Shown piece after piece: positions 24,684 to 35,528 of a DNA stretch of 64,000 nucleotides (position 1 is its first letter; each line of letters begins with the position of its first letter). The notes beneath the pieces were generated by a model that had not been told where the DNA came from, searched no databases, and worked only from the letters and a program-made list of their open reading frames with translations. Source of the stretch: Heliocidaris erythrogramma (taxonomy: Eukaryota > Echinodermata > Echinoidea > Camarodonta > Echinometridae); NCBI GenBank assembly GCA_025617745.1, contig CM046867.1, positions 32,056,628 through 32,120,627 of the forward strand, read 5' to 3'. A program made the position numbers and the translations under genes.

Positions 24684-24809
24684 AATACTCCTCAGTGTTT
24701 CATCTGGAACCAAATGAGGAGGATGAGGGAGCAGTTTGCAGGCACAGTGTCTGAACTGCAAGACTACCATATGCCCTATATTATAGCTGCTCCTGACACA
24801 GGATATTGA
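24684..24809 (+). CDS. Possible terminal coding exon, unknown product (weak)
   Basis: A strong-looking acceptor (CATCTTCTTTTTCAG, 24669-24683) is followed by 41 open codons in phase 0, ending in TGA at 24807. The reading contains NQMRRMREQFAGTVSELQDY, a helix-like charged stretch with ordinary codon use. No ATG and no donor are needed if this is a last exon. I find no upstream exon that clearly belongs with it and recognise no family. Open runs of about 40 codons arise often by chance, so this is only a pointer. Confidence 0.2.
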   Translation, partial: NTPQCFIWNQMRRMREQFAGTVSELQDYHMPYIIAAPDTGY

Positions 24810-24920
24810 CATGACCAGTCGGTAGCTGGGTTAGGCTTCTCTCAAGACAATGGTTTTCTGATATAGTGTTAAATTAGGGTCTGTGCTTGCAGACTTAAGA
24901 GGGAGTGTGCAATGTTTCTT

Positions 24921-25156
24921 AATAGACCTGTTTACTAAGTGATTCAAATTTTATGCATACTTTTGAAACAAAGGTTGTTCTTGACAACCTGCAAGCTTGC
25001 CAGAGGCTTGTCAGACATAGCGACAAGTAATGTATACAAACTGGATTCCAAGTATTGTAGTTCATTCATTAATAACAGGTTAATGGAATACCTCGTTACT
25101 AGGTCCCCAGGAAAGAATCATCCATAAATTTGAATCACTTAGTAAACAGGTCTATT
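24921..25156. mobile_element. MITE family 2, copy B
   Basis: AATAGACCTGTTTACTAAGT at the left is repeated exactly in inverted form at the right (ACTTAGTAAACAGGTCTATT), giving terminal inverted repeats of about 33 bases. The middle contains CAAAGGTTGTTCTTGACAAC, the reverse complement of a segment in copy A at 17634-17867, so the two copies lie in opposite orientation. TTA flanks both sides. Confidence 0.8.
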
Positions 25157-25391
25157 AGACCTCATTCCTTGAGTCTTGGTTGCAGAAGAAATTTGTTGCT
25201 TGAAGTTACACTTTTGTCCTTCTCTCTCGTTCTCTCACTCTCCTCAAACATTGTTATTCAATGGGAATACATGTACATGAAAGAAAATAGTACAGTAACT
25301 GAGTCATAATCTATCAAATCTATCTTTTGATAAATTGTGAATCTATCAAAAAAGGATAAACAGATGATAAAAACATGTAGGCCTATTAAAC

Positions 25392-25478
25392 GAAGAAGCT
25401 TGATGGGAGGAATTTTAATTTGTAAACAAATTTTTAGGCATTTTACTCCCAGTGTTAAAGATTGTATGCTCGATGTAG
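25392..25478 (+). repeat. Repeat with GAAGAAGCTTGATGGGAGG start (segments A and B joined)
   Basis: Segment A (GAAGAAGCTTGATGGGAGG through TTGTAAACAAATTT) runs directly into segment B (TTAGGCATTTTACTCCCAGT through GCTCGAT). At 45277-45555 the same two segments occur apart, with B inverted and a tRNA-like sequence between them. Confidence 0.6.
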
Positions 25479-25594
25479 GCCTATTGTTGTCATATACATT
25501 GTAAGGCTAAGCAAGCTAAACAAACAACAGAGGATGATCAGTTCCTCTGCATATATATATGCCAACTTAATTATGGATCATCTGAAGTAGTTCA

Positions 25595-25716
25595 GGGCCC
25601 CTCTTGCATAAAAAGTTGTGATTAAACGCAACTTGATTTTCAACCAATCAGGATCGTGTATTTTGGACTTGCGTTAAATTTTTTGAGTTGCGTTTAATCG
25701 GTATGCAAGAGGGCCC
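25595..25716. mobile_element. Palindromic MITE with GGGCCC ends
   Basis: GGGCCCCTCTTGCATA at the left and TATGCAAGAGGGCCC at the right, followed inward by ATTAAACGCAACT and its inverted copy AGTTGCGTTTAAT. The arms extend about 40 bases each. No coding capacity. Confidence 0.7.
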
Positions 25717-26170
25717 AGAAGTGATAAATAAAAAAGATTTTCCATGGGCCTGTCTAGTATAGTAGAACTTCAGAGCAAAGAAAAAAATATAGTTAAATTT
25801 CTGTCTGATGGAAAAGGAATTGAGATTTTCTAGATGTCAATGAACTTGAAAATAAAAGGAACTGAATATACATGTAGTTTCAATTTGTCATCTTGCACTC
25901 GTCCATGGCCTGGCCTAGAAAAATGCACAAACAATTATAACCTTGTTCATTGGATAAGTGCAATGAGCCATGCATCTCTTTACTTTACTTTTAACACTGT
26001 CTATAATTATAAGACTACCGTATAGACTTATGTCAACCTGAAATTTGTACCACACTCTTTATATTATAACAAAGGTACAAAGTATATATTGACTGCATGA
26101 ATGTGCCATAGAGCTCAGTATGGTGCATATGATTAATTTGATGAGAAAACACAATCTCTCTCATTCTCAG

Positions 26171-26311
26171 CGTCATCTGTCACGTGAAAAGATGCTGAAA
26201 TGGCCTGCAGCAGCTGTTGGCGTCGGCAGCATAGCAGCTAGCGCCAGCTCGCCAAGTGCACCGCCGTCTCCTGGCGGACGCAAAACAGGCAATTCCACCT
26301 CCAGTCTGTAA
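26171..26311 (+). CDS. Possible terminal coding exon, unknown product
   Basis: A pyrimidine-rich acceptor (TCTCTCTCATTCTCAG, 26155-26170) is followed by 46 codons in phase 0 and TAA at 26309. An AATAAA lies 31 bases after the stop (26342-26347). The reading is low-complexity, rich in Ala, Ser, Gly and Pro (SSPSAPPSPGG), and the segment is much more GC-rich than its surroundings. It could be the last exon of an upstream + strand gene whose other exons I cannot identify. The minus strand is also open for part of it, so a GC-rich first exon or promoter of a minus-strand gene is an alternative. Confidence 0.3.
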   Translation, partial: RHLSREKMLKWPAAAVGVGSIAASASSPSAPPSPGGRKTGNSTSSL

Positions 26312-27249
26312 TCCAAACGTTTCATGAGATGAATGCTCTAAAATAAAGGTCAAAACTCATTTTTTATTTTATAAAAGGAGTCAATGTGTCGCTACATATT
26401 TCATACAATACAAAAAGACTTACCCACGCCATGCACAGCCGAAGAATTTCACTAGAAAAGCATAGTGATCATTCCTTTCCTATTCTTCCGCCAGAACGTC
26501 TATTGTTTACCTCTAACTTCTAGGCTCTAGAGATATACGCAGTGAATGCTTTGCAATGATGATATGAGAGTGTGTATAGGATCTAGAAGAGAGGACTTGT
26601 CCAAAGTGCAGTGTGTGTGTGGTTCCGTTCGTTCTTTGTGTACAGGTGGTGGAGGGCTCTTCACGCTTCAATGAACAACGTGTAAAAAGGTGTTCAAAGG
26701 TTTCACCGCTTTCCCGACGTTTATAAAGAAAAGAAAAGAGGGCGTGGTATGCGGGTGCGTTCTCACCATAGACAAATTAAAGATGCCATGGAGTTTGTAG
26801 CGATTCCCCGATTTCGCAGGGTTTTCATTTCATGGATTGTGCTTGGAAATATGATACGGCGTTTTCAGAGCCTCAGTAGAGAGATGACTGGAGATCATGA
26901 GCTGCTTCCCACCATTTCCCTAGGCCCGATCCCCCGACCATGGGTCTAAATGTACACCCCTCTAAATGACGTAGAGTCTCACTCTGCTTTCTGCAAAACC
27001 TACCACATGTGGCGTGAAAAAGTGTATATTAGCTGAATTTACAGTATGAGTTGGCCTACTGTAAGCTGTAATGCAATGCTAACGAAATAATACCTCCTTG
27101 ATTATACCAGGGGGCCGTTCAGTATATATATGCTAGTGAATTAATTAAAATATTATGATTATACTGCTGTACTTCCCTATTTGATGATGCCTTTCCATCG
27201 GTTCCATGACATTTGATCCTGCGACAATTGCTCCGGTCTAACTTTGCCA

Positions 27250-27308
27250 TGTTAATCCTAAACCTAAAGTTAAACCTAACCCTAACCCTAACCCTAATCC
27301 TAATCTTC
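27250..27308 (-). repeat. Interstitial telomere-like (CCCTAA)n, degenerate
   Basis: Several CCTAAC/CCCTAA units flanked by decayed versions (CCTAAAC, CCTAATC). Short and internal. Confidence 0.7.
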
Positions 27309-27616
27309 ACATTGTTCTTAACAAAAAAACAAATCATGACCTTGACCTTAACCTTTGACCTTTCGAGATATGAACGGAGGAGCAAATGTCGCAGGAGCAA
27401 ATGTCGCGTCACCCTTTCCATCATTCTGTTTCGATTGTTCATTTTCAACTGCTTTAATTCTTTTTTTCCTGAAAATTGTTGATTCTATTTCAATAAATGA
27501 ATTATTTGGGGGAATATTGCCTCCGCCCCACCCAGGATTCGACGCCCCTGTTTTAGAGATCAATAATGATGGGGAATCTCCAATACAAGTAATTTGTCAG
27601 TGTGATGTCTTACAAG

Positions 27617-28171
27617 CAGGGGCGGATCCAGGATTTAGTATAAAGGGGGGGGGGGGGCACACAAATACAGGTTTGTCAACTTTGGGAAAAGGTAGACCCG
27701 TATTTGCTTGGTCTTGCCAGCTTCTCGAAAAGTCGCTCAGTGTGTGCGTGTGTGTGTGTGTGTGGGTCTGTTTAGCAGTATATCCGAAGACATTTTCGGA
27801 CAGAGAACAAAAAAAAATCATGACAACAATGGTCCTCGGAAGCTGGACAATAGTCCTCGAACGTCGAACAATGAATTTGTGCTTTATTCCGTCGACTGTC
27901 CGAGGACGAGGAACAATAAAGGAACAATACCTGTCCTCGGAAGTAAAGCCATGTAGAGCTGTGTGTGTGTGTGTGTGTGTGGGGGGGGGGGTGGTCCAGT
28001 TTCCCTCCATAATTCTCTGACAAGAAAAAAAAAAGTTTTTCATTCTAAAAGGGGGCCGGGGGGGGGGGAACCAATCGACAAAAGGGCGGATCCTCTATGG
28101 TCAAAATGCATACTTTTCTTCCAAAGGGGGGGGGGGCACAGGCCGGAGGTGCCTCCCTGGATCCACCACTG
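27617..28171. mobile_element. hAT-like MITE with exact 8-bp target duplication
   Basis: Ends are CAGGGGCGGATCCAGG (27617) and CCTGGATCCACCACTG (to 28171), inverted copies with two mismatches. CTTACAAG directly flanks both ends (27609-27616 and 28172-28179). An 8-bp target duplication and CAG...CTG ends are typical of hAT elements. The 555-base inside has runs of G next to both ends, two (TG)n tracts and no transposase; long frames in it are repeat artefacts. Partial relatives of the end sequence are near 53990-54052, 55322-55375 and 56935. Confidence 0.8.
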
Positions 28172-28337
28172 CTTACAAGGACCCCAACCCCCTCCTACGA
28201 CCCTTTGACAACAGGCTAGGTTAATACGTTATCTCCCGGTAAAAAAATCATTATGTCCACTCTAGTTGAATAGTTTTATAGAAAGTTAAATGGATGTGTA
28301 TGTAGGCCTATTACGTATACAGAAGATTCGCCAAATC

Positions 28338-28515
28338 TTTTCAAAAGAAAAAGAAAAAAGAAGAAGAAGAAGAAAAAGAAAAAGAAGAAACAGAAGAAGA
28401 TAAAAGGAGAAGAAGAAGAAGAAGAAGAAAAAAAGAAAAACAAAAAGGAAAAAGAAGAAGAAGAAGAAGCAGAAGAAGAAGAAGAAGAAGAAGAAAAAGA
28501 AAAAGAAGAAGACGT
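28338..28515 (+). repeat. (GAA)n microsatellite
   Basis: About 180 bases of almost pure purine, mostly AAG triplets with A-rich interruptions. Long frames in this stretch (poly-Ser/Phe/Leu) are artefacts. Confidence 0.95.
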
Positions 28516-28619
28516 AATTGCATGGGAACGCAAAAAATCACATGAAACTATATGTTAGTTTCACTTTTATATAGTCTTAGCTGACGAGCAAGACCATATT
28601 ATGTTATGGAAGGTAATAA

Positions 28620-28760
28620 ATATTCAGAAAAAAAAAAAGAAAAGAAAGAAAGGGAGAGGGAGAGGCAATATGAAAGGAAGGTGATTCCCCCCTTTCACAA
28701 CACCACCCCGCACTCGAAGACAAACAGAGAGAGAGAGAGAGAGAGAAAGAGCAGGGTGGC
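28620..28760 (+). repeat. Purine-rich (GA)n tract
   Basis: Two AG-rich blocks (28629-28680 and 28726-28752) separated by a short unique segment. Confidence 0.8.
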
Positions 28761-28799
28761 GGAGCATCTTTCAAAGTGGGAGGAGGTACCAGCAGAAAA

Positions 28800-29110
28800 G
28801 GGCAATTTTTGGAAAAAGGGGGCACCTAAAAAGGGAAAGAAAGGAAAATTGTGTGATATTGGTATTACGCTGTACACCTAATGAAAAGGGGGAATTATCG
28901 GAAAGGGAAAGGACACACATTAGAAAGCTAAAGGACCCTTATCTGAAATTAAAAAGGGTACTTATCAGAAGGGTAAAGGGCACTTATCAGAAAGAAAAAA
29001 TTGACACTTATTAGAAAGAAAAAGGGGCACTTTTAGTAGTAAAAACTTAAAAGGTACTTATCAGGGAGGAAGAGGGCATGTTTAGAAATATAAAGGGGCA
29101 CTATTTGGGT
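28800..29110 (+). repeat. Degenerate minisatellite, unit GGGCACTTATCAGAAAG
   Basis: Roughly ten imperfect units of 25-35 bases, each built around G(G/T)(C/A)ACTTATCAGAAAG and spaced by A/G-rich sequence. No coding capacity. Confidence 0.65.
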
Positions 29111-29445
29111 ACTTGAAAAAATGGGCGCACTATAAACCCCCCCCCCCGAGCGCCGCCTATGAGAGAGAGAGAGAGAGAGAGAGAGCAAAATAACAAACAA
29201 TCAAAAACATTACAAAACAATAACTTAAACTTGTAATAAATATCCTTTGATTTAATACAGTTATACATGATGATATCCAATGCCCCCAAGTAATAGATGG
29301 GGGCTATCGCCCCTTTTTTAATTCTTTCTTTCTCTGTTTCTCTGAGCTGTATTAAAACACTTCAAACTTTGCTCCACGTTAGAGTGGTCCGAGCCACCCC
29401 CCCCCCCCCCACCCCCACTTCACAAACTTTGCAGGTAGATCAGAC

Positions 29446-29478
29446 CAAGGAGTTATCACGTTCTGTGATAACTCCTTG
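29446..29478. repeat. Perfect short hairpin CAAGGAGTTATCAC
   Basis: CAAGGAGTTATCAC and its exact reverse complement GTGATAACTCCTTG are separated by five bases. The downstream sequence repeats GATCAGACCA near 29434 and 29492. Confidence 0.7.
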
Positions 29479-30232
29479 ACCAGGGAAGTGTTGATCAGAC
29501 CATACTTTACCGTATTGCAGGCACAGTACATGCACTGTACACATGCACGCGCACTGCGCTGCATGGCACATTTGACATTTGTATTGTGGTGGCGTGTGGA
29601 ATGTGGTGGCGTGTGGTGAATACAAGTGTACGCCTATTTCGGTAGGTATTTTATTGCTATTAATGAATACCGACTTCAGATTAAGATTTAAATTGTGAAA
29701 TATATTCGGGCCAAACTTACTGTTATAAAGTGTATTGAGATTTGCCCTTTTTTAGATGATATTTCGTAAAAGAATCCTTGTTCATCATTTCATATACTTC
29801 TTTCAGTCCCATATATGCTTAACCATGTAGTATGCTAAAATTGGAATTGTAACAACCTGTTGATCTTGATGCTATGCGATTGTCATGCCTCGTAACACAT
29901 GATTTCTACTTCATTGAATTTGGGTAAAACAGAAAGAGAGAGCCAGAGAGGGAGAGCTTGAGAGCTGTGACAGAAAATTGTGCGAGTATGCGGCTAGCCA
30001 TGCTAGCACAGAGAAAGAGATAGAGAAAGGTCTCTGTCAGAGAAAATGGGAAGGGCATCATCATGACATGAGACTGAGAGAGCATGCCTTGCCCCTTGTG
30101 GTATATTATTGGACCTCTTTGTCTTGTAGGTGTTGCAAGTGTTCCAGGTGAGCGAGAGAGAAAAGAGCGTTAAAGTTATGGAGATAGTGGAGTCTAAGCC
30201 GTCAGACTAAGGCCAAGTAAAAAAATAAACCA

Positions 30233-30401
30233 GTTTAGCATCCAGCCTTTTTGAAAGGAAGGAAGGAGGAGGCTCATTTTTTTTTTTTTTTAATAATGAA
30301 AGGGGAAAAATTATTTTTGTAAAGATTGTTACAAAAATCATTTTCCCCTGTAAATATTAAAAAAAAAAAAAAAAAAAACCAGGGGGGTTCAAAAAATAAA
30401 G

Positions 30402-30434
<33 letters not shown>

Positions 30435-30441
30435 GCTAAAC
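30233..30441. mobile_element. Palindromic element with GTTTAGC ends, poly(A)/poly(T) arms and a 30-G run
   Basis: Ends GTTTAGCATCC (30233) and GGACGCTAAAC (to 30441) are inverted copies with one mismatch. Inside, a T run (about 30280-30293) faces an A run (30359-30378), and between them GGGGAAAAATTATTTTTGTAA faces TTACAAAAATCATTTTCCCC around a 6-base loop. The right side carries a run of about 30 G (30403-30432). The whole 209 bases can fold into one long imperfect hairpin. Confidence 0.65.
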
Positions 30442-31400
30442 ATAAAATTATTTTTACTTCGCCTTTTGAGCTCTTAAGTTCTCAGAGAAGTCAAGGGTAT
30501 AGGCGTATAGCTAATCTAAAGAAAGGACCCATGTAGTGGCTGGTTATAGTATACGTTTGTGCCATAGAAAAATATGCCTTGTACAAACTAAACCAGGACA
30601 TTCAAATAGACAATTTTTTGTAGTGCAGTCACATATATAATTATATACACTTGGCCAGTAACACCTGTTGCAAAGTGTATCATGAAGTATATAGCCGGAA
30701 TTCAAGTGGCATGTTGTTGCTAGGTCGAACTGACATGGCTTGCCCAACCTCACAAATGTAATATATGCAATTTGCATTCTGACTATCGAAATGCAATTAT
30801 TTGTAACACTAACTGGCGAATGAAATAATTTCTTATTAGGCACGTGACAAAGATATATGCATTGAGTTTGAATTTATATCAAGAAAACAGCCTGTTGTAA
30901 AGAAAAAAAGAAGATATTCTATTTATATCTACTGTGATTTGTCAATTAAAGAATCTTGCCAAAGTTGCCATTGTGTGGTCCTCTGCGATAAGTCCCTGAG
31001 TTTTCAGCAATCCAAAAATAATATCGAAACCAAGTGTTAAGAAATACCCCTCGATTCCTGTAAGTTGCGGCTATAATGATTAAAGGGCATTTCAATCTTT
31101 GTTGCAAGTAGAATTTGGTGAAAAAAAGAAAAATTTGAGAAAAATGTTGGTGGAAAAGGGATCATTAAAGATATGATTGAAAGTTTTTTGTCAAGTTAAT
31201 GCTCTTTTAGCAGTCATCCTAGATGATAATAATAATAAACTTGTGTTTGTATAGAACATATAACTTTTCAGTCCCTATGCACTTTAGAAAAAAGGGATAG
31301 ATATAGATACATATTGAGTGAAATATGGCCTTATGATATCCCAGGGAGGTGGTGTATGAGGACCAAAATAATTTCAGAGATTGAAAGAAGGCATTGACTG

Positions 31401-32500
31401 ATTTCAATTCAATTCATTTCAATTCAAAGTTTATTTCCACTCGAATATACATACAATAAAAACAGTGATACATTTGAGGCATAAAAAACATCGACAATTC
31501 ACAATATATAAAAGAAACACAAAAATGGACATGAGTGAGGGTTAAATTAAAGATGATGGACATCTTAGTGCTTTCAGCCAAACAAAGCAGTAGTAATAAA
31601 CAAACAAGATGGCCAGAGAGAGAGAGAGAGAGAGAGAAGCTGAGGAGAAAGGGGAATAGAGAGAGAGAGAGAGAGAGAGAGAAGTTGAAGAGAGAGGAGG
31701 GAGAGAAAAGAAAGAAGCGGAAGAAAGACGAACAAGAGAAATGGATAGACTGTTAGGCAGGTAATAGAAAAGAGGGAAATACAAATAAAGTCATCAAAGA
31801 AGAAAGCAGATAAAGAGCAGTAAGCTATACTATATAGCACAATAGCAATCAGCTCCCTAGCGACTGGTCCGGTCTATTTAAAAGCATTTTCTGAAAACTA
31901 CGTTTGAATACATTAATAAAACAACATACTTTTAAGGCAGGTGAAAGTGAGTTCCAAAGCCTAGGTCCTACATAGAATACTGCTTTTTTAGTTATTGCAA
32001 GTCGTACTTTAGGCATTTGAAAATCATCTTTATAACGTGATGAGTATGAATGGATATCAGAATTGGCAAGAAAATATCTAGCTAAGGATGAGGGTAATAG
32101 CTTATTATGACATGAATACATAAACAGAGCCAGTCTAAATTTATATAAATCGAAAATATTCATGAGTTTTAATCATCTGAAAAGGGGCTCTGTATGAGCA
32201 TTGTAAGTTACATTTAGAGATTATTCTTACTACCCTCTTTTGTAGTTTTTGAATTCTTGCAAAAAATTTTTCAAAAGATTTCAATGCCCAAATAATGATA
32301 CGATATGACAGATATGGATAAATCAGTGAATAATATAAGTTGAGTAATATTGATTTAGACAAGAAATTGAGTTTGTTGATGACACCAATATTCTTACACA
32401 TTTTTGAGCATACTCAGTCAACCAGAGTATTCCATGTTAAATGATCATTGATATAAACCCCATGAAATTTAGTGTTGTGTACATAGTAATATGCAATTGC
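31401..32500 (-). pseudogene. 5'-truncated non-LTR retrotransposon remnant (reverse-transcriptase C-terminal part)
   Basis: Minus-strand frames show, in order, GVYINDHLTW (about 32455), VCSKMCKNIGVINKL, YYSLIYPYLSY (about 32310), LQKRVVRIIS (about 32240), then after a frame change near 32155 NKLLPSSLARYF and GPRLWNSLSPALK (about 31960). These are the thumb and C-terminal signatures of CR1/Jockey-group reverse transcriptases. An in-frame stop lies just before the VCSK segment and a frameshift near 32155. The catalytic region is absent, so the copy is truncated at the 5' side. The 3' untranslated part holds GA-rich microsatellites (31612-31720 on the + strand), and the element ends with a GAATT-rich tail at 31401-31428. 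Confidence 0.8.
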
Positions 32501-32760
32501 TTTTCTATTCAAGTAAATCTTGGGTTTCCTCTATTTATTACCCTTGTCGGTATCCTTGTTAAGAGAATCTACACATGGTTTTCATTTTCTGAAATTCCTC
32601 ACCCTTGGTATCAGCACCAAGGGTTATATGGCATGTATTGACAAGAAGGCTACATACACCTGGAAGAAGAACAGTTTACCGCACATTTCCACGACTTCAC
32701 TCATTCTTTTTAAGAGTGAAAGTTGGTTGGTTTGATGGTTTATTTCACCGGACTGCCAAG

Positions 32761-32943
32761 AAAACATGTGTATGCTTATAAGTTGTAAGTAAGCAACCAG
32801 GGGACCGATGGCTTTGAAGTCCTCTCTGAGGTAATGAGGATGATTGTCTTACCGAAGAGCACTCGCGCATCCACTTGGTATCGAACCCGGGTCCTCCCGG
32901 TTATGAGACCAGTTGCTGTACCACTGAGCCATTGCGCCTCCTC
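32761..32943 (-). repeat. tRNA-derived SINE
   Basis: On the minus strand: A box region ATGGCTCAGTGGTACAGCA, an anticodon-like arm CTGGTCTCATAACCGG (CAT in the loop), then a B box in CCGGGTTCGATACC. A non-tRNA body of about 110 bases follows. The head resembles an elongator Met-type tRNA in its anticodon arm. The acceptor stem is not kept, so it is a SINE and not a tRNA gene. Confidence 0.7.
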
Positions 32944-33397
32944 AAATGTAATATATTTCAGAATTATTTCAGTCAATGTATTTGTCCTCCTGAGGAGAAA
33001 AGTTAGCAGGAATGAGTGAATTTGGGAAAATGTATATTGGTTTCTGGGCCCAACTGTACATGTAACGTCACAATCTGTTAATGAATCAGGACATGTAATG
33101 GAATGACGTCATTACATGTACATCAGTCAGTTATGACAAATATTGATCATCATAACTTAGAAAATATTTCAGCTTTGAGTGGGAAATATTTCTTGAAGAG
33201 CTGTACAGTCAGTGGCTATTATATTGCTATCAAAATATTTTGTATAGCATTGTAATTTTGAAAAAACAAAATGAAAATGTTGGGGAATAGTGTTTTGTGT
33301 CAATTTGTTACCATTGAATTGTCCAAACGATGCAAAAGTATTGAAGATCGCATTATATTCTAATTATTACTACAACATTTTTTTGTGTTAAATAGAC

Positions 33398-33599
33398 ATG
33401 GCAGCTACTATATTAAGCTTTGATATTGCAACACAGTGGGATGGCAGACTGGTGAATCACCCCACTCCAGTTAGGCTTTCATTGTCTAAGGCTACAGACG
33501 GCTCTGGAGTTAATCTGGAAGTCATGGCACCATTCCACAATGACCATGCACCTCCAGGTCCTGCTGGTAGCCCTCAGTCTGGGCTATGGGATTATGAAG
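33398..33599 (+). CDS. C4orf33-like: UPF0462 (C4orf33-like) protein, coding exon 1
   Basis: First coding exon of a five-exon gene. The ATG is the first in frame: an in-frame TAA lies at 33389-33391, and an AG at 33394-33395 after a T-rich run could be an acceptor from an untranslated upstream exon. The exon ends GAAG|GTAGGC in phase 1. The reading includes TQWDGRLVNHPTPVRL, EVMAPFHNDHAPP and SGLWDYE; the vertebrate C4orf33 protein has the same order (IEHTWDGFPVKHEP, APFFRDPPAP, LWDYEVVEAFF), quoted from memory of the family. The spliced product is 198 residues against about 199 in human, so the gene model looks complete. The biochemical role of UPF0462 is not established; these proteins may have a carbohydrate-binding-like beta fold, but that is uncertain. 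Confidence 0.9.
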
Positions 33600-33869
33600 G
33601 TAGGCTTCTACTCGTTGTCTTCTATAATGGCTTCAATGCTGAATCTTTCACTGCAAAGTGTCAGTGTTTCCTTGTGTTTCCTTGTGTTTCCTTGTGTTCC
33701 CTTGATACATTCACTTGCTAATGCCTGTTACTATGTGGTTTTTCTGTCATGAATCATTCCCTCCCTTCTAGATAGATAAATTTTTCAGTATAATTTACAT
33801 TGACATATTACATTTATTTGATTATCTGCCATGTATTTGTTGCTATTGTTTCTTATTTTCTTATCTCAG

Positions 33870-33927
33870 TTGTTGAAGCATTTTTCCTGGGATCAGATGA
33901 AAAGTATTTGGAGGTGGAACTTTGCCC
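33870..33927 (+). CDS. C4orf33-like: UPF0462 (C4orf33-like) protein, coding exon 2
   Basis: A 58-base exon between TTATCTCAG and GTAAGT. Joined to exon 1 in phase 1 it reads VVEAFFLGSDEKYLEVELC, the best conserved core of the family (vertebrate VVEAFFL...YLEVELCP). It ends in phase 2 with CC, completed to Pro by exon 3. Intron 1 is only 270 bases; intron 2 after it is 13,589 bases. Confidence 0.95.
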
Positions 33928-34731
33928 GTAAGTAAAGCAATTTGCAATAGATTATTGAAAGGCCCATTTACACTGGAAATACCCAATCTGAAAGACCATC
34001 TTTGTTTTTTGAACTACCATCATTTACACTACTGGAAAAGCCTGTTTTGCTTTACATATATATATACATTTATTTCACATTTTTCTGTTTGTACATTTGC
34101 AAAATACATCAACAGCATTGCAATTTCTCCTCTTCTAAAAATGTTCAAAGTGAAATATTTGATGTACAAATTAGCTACATGCATTTGTGTCACACAAATT
34201 ATTAATTATAACTAAATAAACAAACAACAACAATTTATGCTATTTCATATGAATAGAATTAGATATGAGTATACATAGAAATTGGAAGAACAATAAAGGA
34301 AAATGAAGCTACTGATGTTGTGTGTATATGTACCAGTAACAGTTTTAACATATTTCTCCTTTTTTCTCCTGAATATTCATTTGCTAGTTGATATTGAATG
34401 TTGGAGAGTGTACTAAACTATCTCAATATTAAGCATATTATTGCTTCCTAATTATATTTGTTTGAATGCTATTTGATTGAATCAATCATTAATTATGCTG
34501 TTTAACTTTCTTTGAGTGAAAAATAAAAGTGAAGAAATAGAAATGGGTAATTTCACCAGGTTGGGACACGCTTGAAAATTTTGGATGAAAAAGCTTGTAT
34601 CATTGAAAATATCAGTAGAATCAATGCAGTTATCTTATGTAATATTAAGATTAGGGTAATCAATCATTTCATATGTTTCTCTCCATGTGTACACATGATT
34701 TATTTTAAAAATACCTTAAAAACCTATAAAT

Positions 34732-34768
34732 CTGACGTAACATTGACACGGTGTCAATGTTACATCAG
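34732..34768. repeat. Palindrome TGACGTAACATTGACAC, copy 1
   Basis: CTGACGTAACATTGACAC is followed by an inverted copy (GTGTCAATGTTACATCAG) with one mismatch and one centre base. The outer TGACGTAA half resembles a CREB/ATF half-site. Confidence 0.75.
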
Positions 34769-35293
34769 AATTTTGGCTTGTCAAGTTTCTCTTTGTTTTT
34801 CCTATAACTAAAAACTTAAACTTAGCTCATCTGACTCAATATGAACACTCTATCTAAAACACCTGCTTTGATGATATCCAGCATCTTTGTACAAGAGAAA
34901 TAGCAAATTTGTTACTATTGTGGTGTCATGTTATGTCATCACTCTCATTTTATACTTTTCTCATCTTTCTGCTCTTTGTGTACCCCAATTTCTGGAGAAA
35001 TTACTTTTTTTTCTGTCCAGATGTATCCTCAAGACAACACATACAAAATGTTTCTAAATCATGCGAAACAAAATAAAAATATTTTCATCTACATCGTTTA
35101 GATTTTTCATGTCACACCACAAAGTGGAAAATGTTAAGTCAGAGATTGTTTTATTTTAGAAAATCCACATAAACCCCTGGAATTTAAACATATTAATTAT
35201 GTAGAAGAGAGAGGATTCTATCTGAAAACCACTTAAGTTTGATGGATAATCCTGTGACTGGACCACAAATTACATACTAATCAGCATGTGTGT

Positions 35294-35332
35294 GCTGACG
35301 TAACATTGACACTGTGTCAGTGTTACGTCAGC
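35294..35332. repeat. Palindrome TGACGTAACATTGACAC, copy 2
   Basis: GCTGACGTAACATTGACAC and GTGTCAGTGTTACGTCAGC with one mismatch around a centre T. It is the most regular of the three copies. Confidence 0.8.
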
Positions 35333-35493
35333 ATTCAAATTTTGTTTGAAACAAGTTTTCCACCATATTATGATATCAATTATGAAGGATAAAGGTTTCA
35401 TCTGTTGTCGAAGCATGTATTGTAAATATTTATACTTAATATGTCCCTAACTGTTGGTTACATTCCAGAAAAACAAAGGAAATGTGTTTTTCA

Positions 35494-35528
35494 TGACGTA
35501 ACACTGACACCGCGTCTATGTTACGTCA
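35494..35528. repeat. Palindrome TGACGTAACACTGACAC, copy 3
   Basis: TGACGTAACACTGACACC faces GCGTCTATGTTACGTCA with three mismatches. A further half copy, GAATGTTACGTTAGAGGC, follows at about 35533-35552. Confidence 0.7.

Noticed and set aside
27355-28043. Long overlapping frames on both strands
   Set aside because: They cover the hAT-like MITE with G-runs and (TG)n tracts and show no domain.
28276-28541. Ser/Phe-rich minus-strand frames
   Set aside because: Antisense reading of the (GAA)n microsatellite.
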